A stretch of 64,000 nucleotides of DNA from Pseudomonas sp. S04 (GTDB lineage: Bacteria; Pseudomonadota; Gammaproteobacteria; Pseudomonadales; Pseudomonadaceae): assembly GCF_009834545.1 (NCBI RefSeq), contig NZ_CP019427.1, positions 4,098,001 to 4,162,000 of the forward strand, in the 5' to 3' direction. The first letter of the stretch is position 1; each line of letters begins with the position of its first letter. The position numbers and the translations under genes were made by a program. Below are positions 8,500 through 17,400 of the stretch, in pieces. Under the pieces are notes generated by a model, which was not told the origin of the DNA, ran no database searches, and worked only from the letters and a program-made list of their open reading frames with translations.

Positions 8500-10063
8500 G
8501 CAAGGCTTGCCCGCGGCGCTCTCCAGACCATCGCGAGCAAGCCGCAAGCGGGCGCTCGCTCCTACAGTGGTTCTGGGTGTTCGAAAATTTTGCATACACC
8601 CACCAGACCTGTGGGAGCGGGCTTGCCCGCGATGGCGGTATGTCAGCCACCATCAATGTTGAATGAGCCGGCCTCATCGCGGGCAAGCCCGCTCCCACAG
8701 TGGTTCTGGGTGTTCGAAAATTTTGCATACACCCACCAGACCTGTGGGAGCGGGCTTGCCCGCGATGGCGGTGTGTCAGGCAACATCGATTTTGACTGTG
8801 CTGGCCTCATCGCGGGCAAGCCCGCTCCCACAGTGGTTCTGGGTGTTCGAAAATTTTGCTTACACCCACCAGACCTGTGGGAGCGGGCTTGCCCGCGATG
8901 GCGGTGTGTCAGGCAGCATCGATGTTGACTGTGCTGGCCTCATCGCGGGCAAGCCCGCTCCCACAGTGGTTCTGGGCGTTCGCAAATTTTGCTTACACCC
9001 ACCAGACCTGTGGGAGCGGGCTTGCCCGCGATGGCGGTGTGTCAGGCAGCATCGATGTTGACTGTGCTGGCCTCATCGCGGGCAAGCCCGCTCCCACAGT
9101 GGTTCTGGGTGTTCGCAAATTTTGCTTACACCCACCAGACCTGTGGGAGCGGGCTTGCCCGCGATGGCGGTGTGTCAGGCAGCATCGATGTTGACTGTGC
9201 TGGCCTCATCGCGGGCAAGCCCGCTCCCACAGTGGTTCTGGGCGTTCGAAAATTTTGCATACACCCACCAGACCTGTGGGAGCGGGCTTGCCCGCGATGG
9301 CGGTATGTCAGGCAGCATCGATGTTGACTGTGCTGGCCTCATCGCGGGCAAGCCCGCTCCCACAGTGGTTCTGGGTGTTCGCAAATTTTGCATACACCCA
9401 CCAGACCTGTGGGAGCGGGCTTGCCCGCGATGGCGGTGTGTCAGGCAGCATAGATGTTGAATGAGCCCGCTCCCACAGTGGTTCTGGGTGTTCGAAAATT
9501 TTGCATACACCCACCAGACCTGTGGGAGCGGGCTTGCCCGCGATGGCGGTGTGTCAGGCAGCATCGATGTTGACTGTGCTGGCCTCATCGCGGGCAAGCC
9601 CGCTCCCACAGTGGTTCTGGGCGTTCGAAAATTTTGCATACACCCACCAGACCTGTGGGAGCGGGCTTGCCCGCGATGGCGGTATGTCAGCCACCATCAA
9701 TGTTGAATGAGCCCGCTCCCACAGTGGTTCTGGGCGTTCGAAAATTTTGCATACACCCACCAGACCTGTGGGAGCGGGCTTGCCCGCGATGGCGGTGTGT
9801 CAGGCAGCATCGATGTTGACTGTGCTGGCCTCATCGCGGGCAAGCCCGCTCCCACAGTGGTTCTGGGCATTCGAAAATTTTGCATACACCCACCAGACCT
9901 GTGGGAGCGGGCTTGCCCGCGATGGCGGTGTGTCAGGCAGCATCGATGTTGACTGTGCTGGCCTCATCGCGGGCAAGCCCGCTCCCACAGTGGTTCTGGG
10001 TGTTCGCAAATTTTGCTTACACCCACCAGACCTGTGGGAGCGGGCTTGCCCGCGATGGCGGTG
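8500..10063. repeat. Tandem REPIN array, 12 units of 133 bp
   Basis: The whole space between the convergent PhyH and oxoamine synthase genes is a tandem repeat. The forward REP core GTGGGAGCGGGCTTGCCCGC begins at 8611, 8744, 8877, 9010, 9143, 9276, 9409, 9522, 9655, 9768, 9901 and 10034. Nine of the eleven intervals are 133 bp and two are 113 bp. In each full unit the forward core is followed about 70 bp later by its inverted copy (CATCGCGGGCAAGCCCGCTC), so each unit folds as a REPIN hairpin, and a spacer with TTCGAAAATTTTGC joins units. An imperfect degenerate copy stands at the left edge (8500-8580). Units differ by a few point variants (GCATAC or GCTTAC, GGTGTT or GGCGTT). 133 is not a multiple of three, so it is not coding. 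Confidence 0.97.
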
Positions 10064-10075
10064 AGCCGCCTGGGC

Positions 10076-11428
10076 TCAACCAATCTTGGCCAACTCTTCG
10101 GCAACTATGGCCACGGTCTGGATGATTTGCTCTTCCGTGTGCTCACACGAGACAAAGAAGCGCACCCGTGCGACGTGCTCGGGAACTGCCGGGTAGAGGA
10201 TCGGCTGGGCATTGATGCCGCGGTCGAACAAGGCGCTGGACAGCCGTCCGGCCTTGAATGAACTGCCGGTGATCACCGGGATCACGGCCAGGCCGCTGCT
10301 GGTGGCGGTGTTCAGGCCAGCGGCCTTGGCCAGGCGCAGGAACAGCTCACCTCGCGCCTGCACCGTCCGCACCCGATCACCGTCGTTGGCCAGGCAACGC
10401 AACGCCGCCAGTGCCGAGGCCGTCACCGAAGGCGGCATGCCGACGCTGTAGAGGAAACCTGGGGCGAGGAATTTCAGGTGCTCGACCAGCGCCGTGCTGC
10501 CGGCAATATAGCCTCCGCAACTGGCGAGGGTCTTGCTCAGCGTGCCCATCCAGATATCGACGTCATCACCGGCCAGGTGGAAGTGCTCGCGAATACCTTT
10601 GCCGGTCGCCCCCATCACGCCCAGCGAATGCGCCTCATCGACCATCAGGAAGATTTTGTGCTTGCGCTTGAGTTCGACGAAACGCGGCAGGTCCGGGTAG
10701 TCGCCGTCCATGCTGTAGATGCCTTCGACCACCACCAGCACCCGCTCGAAGTGCTGACGCTGCTCACCGAGGATCCGGTCCAGGGCCTGCCAGTCGTTGT
10801 GGGCGAAGCTCAGGCGTCGCGCACCGGACAACTGGATGCCTTGCAGGACACTGTTGTGGATCAGCTCGTCGTGCAGCACCAGGTCACGGGGGCCGAACAG
10901 ATGGCCGATGGTAGTGACGTTGGTGGCATGCCCACTGACAAACACAATGGCGTCGTCGACCTCGTACAGATTGGCCAACTCACGCTCCAGCTCGCGGTGC
11001 AGCGGACGATCACCAGACACCAGCCGGCTGGCCGACACCGAGGTGCCGTAACGGTCGATGGCGGCCTTGGCCGCTTCGGCCACCGCCGGGTGACCGGAGT
11101 AGCCGAGGTAGTTGTAGCTGGCGAAGTTGACGTATTCGCGGGCACCAATGCGGGTCTCGGCGCCCGCCAGGCCTTCGTGCAAACGAAAGAACGGGCTGCT
11201 CAGGCCCAGGCGCGCAGCACCCTGTTGCATCACGCGCAACTGCTGATAACCCGGGTGCTGGTCGAAGCGATAAAACGCTTCAGGCACCTTCAGCGCCGCC
11301 TGTTGCGCCTGCTCCAGGGTGGCACCGCCGGCCGCGTCGCCCGCCTCGCTGCGACGGCGCTCCAGCGCTTGCTGGATCAACCGTTGCTTGATTCCGACAC
11401 TCAGGCCGGTGGGCGTTTTTGCAGTCAT
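10076..11428 (-). CDS. Alpha-oxoamine synthase (PLP, KBL/BioF/SPT-type)
   Basis: This is a 450-residue PLP enzyme of the alpha-oxoamine synthase family, which includes serine palmitoyltransferase, KBL, BioF and the aminoacyl-transfer domains of some PKS pathways. These enzymes condense an amino acid with an acyl thioester and release CO2. Motifs are SRLVSGD, the PLP-ring Asp in VDEAHSLGVMG and the Schiff-base Lys in GTLSKTLAS (about residue 299). Compared with KBL or BioF (about 390 residues) it has an extra N-terminal segment of some 85 residues. I chose ATG 11428; an in-frame TTG lies 15 nt earlier. It follows the PKS by 22 nt, so both are one transcript, and it is the natural release enzyme for a PKS with no thioesterase. 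RkpG of rhizobial capsule clusters is the same type. Amino acid substrate unknown. Confidence 0.92.
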   Translation of the reverse strand: MTAKTPTGLSVGIKQRLIQQALERRRSEAGDAAGGATLEQAQQAALKVPEAFYRFDQHPGYQQLRVMQQGAARLGLSSPFFRLHEGLAGAETRIGAREYVNFASYNYLGYSGHPAVAEAAKAAIDRYGTSVSASRLVSGDRPLHRELERELANLYEVDDAIVFVSGHATNVTTIGHLFGPRDLVLHDELIHNSVLQGIQLSGARRLSFAHNDWQALDRILGEQRQHFERVLVVVEGIYSMDGDYPDLPRFVELKRKHKIFLMVDEAHSLGVMGATGKGIREHFHLAGDDVDIWMGTLSKTLASCGGYIAGSTALVEHLKFLAPGFLYSVGMPPSVTASALAALRCLANDGDRVRTVQARGELFLRLAKAAGLNTATSSGLAVIPVITGSSFKAGRLSSALFDRGINAQPILYPAVPEHVARVRFFVSCEHTEEQIIQTVAIVAEELAKIG

Positions 11429-11450
11429 CGCACTATCACTCAATCAAACA

Positions 11451-14400
11451 TCACTCAATCAGACGGTTAGGTGCCGCAGCGCTGTCAGCCAGTTCGGCGT
11501 TCAGCTCGGCCATTTGCTCGCGGCTCAATTCACTGCCGTGGCGGGCCAATACGTTTTCCGCCAGGGCTGCAGGCGCCGCAGTTTCATTGGCCCCCGCTTC
11601 ACCACGCAGCAGGTCAAGGATGCGCACGCTGAGCTTATCGATGCTGGAACTCTCGCTGAGTTCCATCACTGGCAGGCGAATGCCGAAGCGTTCTTCCAGC
11701 GCCACCACCAACTCGACACTCATCAGCGAGTCCAGGCCCAGCTCCTGCAGCGGACGCTGGGTATCCAGGCGCGCGGCCGGCAAGCGCAGAATCTCGCAGA
11801 CTTCGTGCTTGAGCAGTTCGACGAAACGCTCCAGCAGTTGCTCGTCATCAAGCTCGGCGAGCATGCGTTGGATGTCCTCGGCGTCGTTCTCATCGTCCTG
11901 GTCACCGCCATGGGCACGAACCAGCTCGACGAAACGTGGGGTCGCAGCGCTCGGCAGGAAGCGCGACAGGGCTTTCCATTCCAGCTCCAGTACGCCGATC
12001 CCGTCGTCACCCTTGAGCAGCATCTGCTCCAGGTGCGCCAGCGCCACTTCGGCGCGCAGCGCGGCGCCACCCATGCGGCTTTGCAGCGCGTCCTTGATTT
12101 GCTCGTTGCGTGCCAGGAAGCCAACGTCGTCGATCGCGCCCCAGAGCACCGCGGTGGCGGCCAGGCCGTGACCTCGACGATGCCGAGCCAACGCTTCGAG
12201 CCAATAGTTGGCGGCCACGTAGTTGGCCTGGCCCGGGTTGCCGAACAGCGTGGTGGCTGAGGAGAACATCACGAAGAAGTCCAACGGCAACTCGCGGGTC
12301 AGCTCATGCAGGTATTGCGCGCCCTTGGCCTTGGGCTCCAGCACACGCTGCAGTTGTTCGGCATCAAGGTTGCGAATCAGACTGTCGTCGATCACTGTCG
12401 CCGCATGCACCAGGCCACGCAATGGATACGGGCTGGCGGCAATGCGTTCGAACACGCCGCGCACTTGCATCACATCGGTGATGTCGCAGGCCAGCGCCTG
12501 CACGTCGATGCCCTGCGCCTGCCAGGCCGCCAGGCACGGCTGCGCCTCGACACTGGCCGGGCCACGACGACCGAGCAGCACCAGGTGCCGCGCGCCCTTG
12601 TCCACCAGCCACTGCGCGGTGCGCAGGCCGAAGCCGCCCAGGCCGCCCGTGACCAGGTAGGTCACCTCGGCACTGAGTTGCAACGACTGCACCGGCTGTT
12701 CGCGGGTTTCCACCAGGCGTTCGATCGGGTTGCCATAGGTCACCACGATCTTGCCGATCTGCCGCGCCTGCTGCATGTAGCGGAAGGCCTCGGTCACGTG
12801 GTTGGCGTCGAACTCGCGGAACGGCAGCGGGTGCAGGATGCCCTGCTCGAACAGCTCCATCATTTGCCCGAACAGGCGCCGGGTCAGGTCTGGACGCTCA
12901 CTCATCAACTGGTCGGCGTCGATGCCGAAGTAGCTGATGTTGTTGCGGAACGGACGCAGGCCGATGCGGGTGTTCTGGTAGAAGTCGCGCTTGCCCAGTT
13001 CAAGGAAGCGGCCGAACGGCTTGAGCACCTGGAAGTTGCGGTTGATCGCTTCGCCAGCCAGGGAGTTGAGCACCACGTCGACGCCACGCCCATCGGTCAG
13101 GGCCAGCACTTCGTCGGCATAAGCCAGGGAGCGCGAATCAAAGACCTTGTCGACGCCCAGCAGACGCAGGAAGTCGCGCTTCTCGTCGCTGCCGGCGGTG
13201 GCATAGATCTCGGCACCACACCACTTGGCGATCTGGATCGCGGCAATCCCGACACCACCAGCGGCGCCGTGGATCAGCACCTTCTCGCCCGGCTCCAGGC
13301 GCGCCAGATGATGCAGCGCGTAGTACACGGTGAAGAAGGTACTTGGAATGGTCGCCGCGGCCTCGAAGGACATGCCTTCGGGGATGCGAGCCACCGCGTT
13401 GGCGTTGGTCACCAGGCGGTTGGCGAAACTGCGCGGGCCAAAACCCACCACGCGATCGCCCGGGGCGAAATCGCCGAACACGGCAGACCCTTTGCCGTGG
13501 ACCACACCGGAAAATTCAAAGCCCATGGTCGGACCGGAGAAGCCATTTTCGATGGCCTCGTCGGACAGCAGGCCGAGGGCAAACATCACGTCACGGAAGT
13601 TCAGGCCGGTGGCGCGTACTTCAATGTCCAGCTCGTCCGCCGCCGGCGCGGTCAGCTCACGGGCTTCCCAGCGCAGGTTGCGCAATTGCCCCGGCAGGTC
13701 GAAGCCCAGGCTGATGCGTGTGTTGCCGTCAGCGCTGGCACCGTTGTGTTCGTGCAGGACGCGCAAGCGCGGCACATAACGCTGGCCGGCGGCGCTGATC
13801 GCCACTTCGGTCTCGGCGTCGGCGTGCAACAGGGCCGGGACCAGGCTGGCGACAGGCGCAGCGCAGGCCAGGTCGAGCAGACGGATCCGGCAACCGGCAG
13901 ACTCGTTCGCCAGGGTTCGACCGAAGCCCCAGAACGCCGCATCGGCAATCGCATCGACATCGCTGCTTTGCTCGGCAGCGTACAGGTGACCAGCCGCGCC
14001 ACGGGTCAGCAGCCAGCACTGTGGCGCGATACTCAGCGACTCGCAGGCCTGGACCAGCGCCGCCGCCAGCATGCAGCGCGCGCCCTGGCCATCGAGCCCT
14101 TGGCTGCTGTCAAAACCGGCCAGGTGCAACACGTGCTCTGGCGCTTGATCCAGCGCGCCGAGTTGCTGCGCCAGGGATTGCGCATCACCGGGCTGCAACA
14201 GGCTGACCTGCTGGCCTTGCTCACGCAGGGCCTGGGCCAGTTGCTCGGCAGCCGCCTGCCCGGATTCGGCCAGCAACGCCCAGCGTTGCACGGTGACTTC
14301 CGGCAAGGCGGCCGCTGCATTCACGCCATGAGCGGCCAACAGCAGATAACTGCCGCAGGCATTGCCCGGCAGTGCTTCCAGGGTGTGGCTGACGCTCAGG

Positions 14401-17400
14401 CCGTGACGCTGCAACTCATGCAGCCAGAACTGCGGCCGCTGTTGACGCGACAGCGCCTGCTCAGGGCCTGCCAGCCACCAGTCGGCCTGGGCGCCAAACA
14501 CGAAGTCGGCCCAGCGCGACGGGTGTTGCGCCAGCACGGCCAACTGCCCGTGCGGGTTGAGGTGACTGGCTGCCTGGCGCAGCGCTTCGCCAATGTTGTC
14601 CAGGGCCGCCAGATCGGTCGGCAACAGCACCCAGTCGTAACCAGCGGCGCTGCTCAGTTGTGCAAAATCGATGACCTGCAGTGCCGGGCAATCATCGCCG
14701 AGCATCTGCACCAGTTCTGGTTCCGCTACGCAGTAGCTGTAGTCGACGCGATCAAAATCGATCCCGGCGTACAGCGATTCAGCGAAAGATGGCCCGCCAA
14801 AACCAAACTCCAGCACCCGCAGGCGTTGCCCGGCCGGCAACGCGGCGAGACGCTGGGCCAGGGTTTCGCGCAGGCCGGCGAGCAGACGCTGCTGGCCTGC
14901 GGCACCCAGCACCAGGCGCGACAGATTGGCGCCGCTGGTTTCCCGTGGCAGCAACTGCTCCAGGGTCTGGCGAGCGTCGAGCAGGGACAGCAGGTGGCGA
15001 CCGATCCGGCCTACCGAGTGGATGATCTGGAAGTGCTCCGGGTAGCTCTGGAACAACTCCTGCCAGATCGCCTCGGAAGCCGGACGCTCGCCCACCTCGG
15101 CGACGCACCAGTTGCCGTCGGCATCGCAATTCAAGCTGCCGTCTTCCAGGCCCTGACGCAGCAAGGTCGCCAGGTAATCGCTTGGCACACCGTCCTGTTG
15201 CGACCACAGCGCAACCTGTTCGGCGCTCAAGCGGCCGCCGGCCTGCTCGATCAGGTCCTGCACAAAACTCGCGCACAGGGCATCGAGCAATGGTTCGACT
15301 TCATTCAGATAACGCTGCTGCACCGGCTCATCGGCCAGGCCCTGCAGGTGTTCTACCAACGGCGTGGCGCTGCTGGCTGCGCGCAGCACGGGCACCGCCT
15401 GACCTGGCGCGGCGAGACCAACGTGGGCCAGGCGCTTGATGTCATGGGAACGGTCGCGTTGCAGGCGCACGCCACGGAAACGTGCGTCCTTGATGAACAG
15501 CACCGCTGCGCCGGTCGCGTCGTACAGGGTGAAATCCACCAGCAACGAATGCTCGGTACGCTTGAGCTGGCGCACTTGGGCCAGGCACGGCACGCCGCCG
15601 GCCTTGGCAAATGCGATGCGCCCGAGCTTGACCGGGATGAACGCCAGGCCCTTGTTGCTGCCCGGCTGGCCGACCAGCAATTCGGTGATCAACTGGAACG
15701 CGCCGTCGAGCAACGCCGGGTGCAGGTGCAGGGTCGCCAGCTCCTGGCTGATGGCCTCGGGAACGCTCAGTTGCGCGAGGATGTGGGCCGGTTCGACCCA
15801 CACCGCCGCCACGGCCTGATAGGCCGGGCCATAGTTCAGGCCCACCGCACGGGTCAGCGCCAAATGCTGTTCGCCGGTGAAGTCGGCCGGGCGCTGCGGC
15901 AGTTCCGGTGCACGCGTGCCGAGCAAGACGCCACGGGCTTCGCCGGGCAGGCGCGCGACCACGTGCTGGACCCACTCTTCACGTTGGGCCAGGCTGCGCG
16001 AGGTGATCCGCAAGGTGCCGTCGGCTTCCTCGATGTTGACGCGGATCTTCTTGCTGCCTTCGTTGCCGAGCAACAGCGGGTTGTGAATCTCCAACTCTTC
16101 GATGTCGACGAACTCGCCCGGCTGGTGCAGCAAGGCCACCGCCAGCGCCAGCTCGGTGAAACCGGCGCCGGGGAACAGCACCGCTTCACCGACCTTGTGG
16201 TCAGCCAGGGTCGGGAACAGCTGCGTGTCGAGTCGGTTTTCCCAGGTCAGGGCACGATCGGCCAGCGGGTAGCCGAGCAATGGGTGCACACGTTCGCGCG
16301 CCAGCACGCCGAACGACTCGGCGCTGACCGGCAATTGAAAACGTTCGCGCTGCCAGGCGTAGTTGGGCAGGCGCAAGTTGTTGCCGGCCACCGGGAATTG
16401 TTGCTGCCAATCCGGCTCTGCGCCAGCAATCAACAGCCGCGCCATGCAACGCTCAAGCAGTGCTGGACTGTCGTCCTTGCGCAGCAAGGTGGCGACCACC
16501 TGACCGGGCAGCTCGCGCTGGGTCAGGGCATCGCTGACGTAAGAGCGCAGGATCGGGTGCGGACCCACCTCGACGAACAGGTTGAAGCCCTGCCCCACCA
16601 GCTCGTCCATCGCCCCCTGGAACAGCACCGGGAAGCGAATGTTCTGCCACCAGTAACGGCTGTCCAGACGTTGACCATCGAGCTCGCCGCCGACCACCGT
16701 GGAATAGAACGGAATCTGCGCACTGCGTGGACGGATGTGCGCCAGATCGGCAATTACTTGCTGCTCGATCGGGTTCATCGCCGGGGAGTGGAAGGCGTAA
16801 TCCAAATCCAGCAGACGGACAAACACCTGGCGTTCGGTCAGGGCCTGTTCGAGTTCGCTGAGGGCATCGACAGGGCCGGCCACCGTAGCGCCCCGCGCAC
16901 TGTTTTCACCGGCCAGAACCACCCGATCGTCCAGCCCCAGTTCCACTAGCAACATCGCCGTGGCCTCGCCACTGAGACCGACGGCAGCCATTTTCCCGGT
17001 GCCGCGGGTCGTTCCCTGCAAACGGCTGCGATGGAAAATAACCTGGGTCGCGTCTTCCAGGCTCAGCGCGCCGCTGGCCCAGGCCGCGGCGACTTCGCCC
17101 ACGCTGTGCCCGATCACCGCTGCCGGATGGAAACCCTGGGCTGCCAGTACGCGCGTGACCGCCACTTGCAGGGCGAACAAGGCCGGTTGGGCGATCTCGG
17201 TGCGCGCATAACGCCCCTCACCGTTTTCGCCCAGCAGTTCGGCGCGCAACGAATAGCCGGCCAGCGGCTGGAACAGCGCGTCGACTTCAGCCACCGCAGC
17301 TTCGAACACCGGCTGGCCGAGCATCGCCCGGCCCATGCCTTGCCATTGCGATCCATTGCCGGAGTACACGAACACCGGGCCCTGGACTTTATCCAACGCC

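Noticed and set aside
8500..10063. CRISPR array
   Set aside because: The repeated unit is the whole 133 bp, with no unique spacers, and it contains inverted REP pairs; no cas gene is near.
8590..10125. Series of overlapping 60-150-residue frames on both strands with near-identical peptides
   Set aside because: They are reading frames through the 133-bp REPIN array; the period is not a multiple of three, no ribosome sites exist and the peptide merely repeats the DNA repeat.
12306..16949. 1547-residue open frame on the plus strand opposite the PKS
   Set aside because: It is an antisense frame of a GC-rich gene, lacks known motifs, and the PKS on the minus strand has continuous domains.
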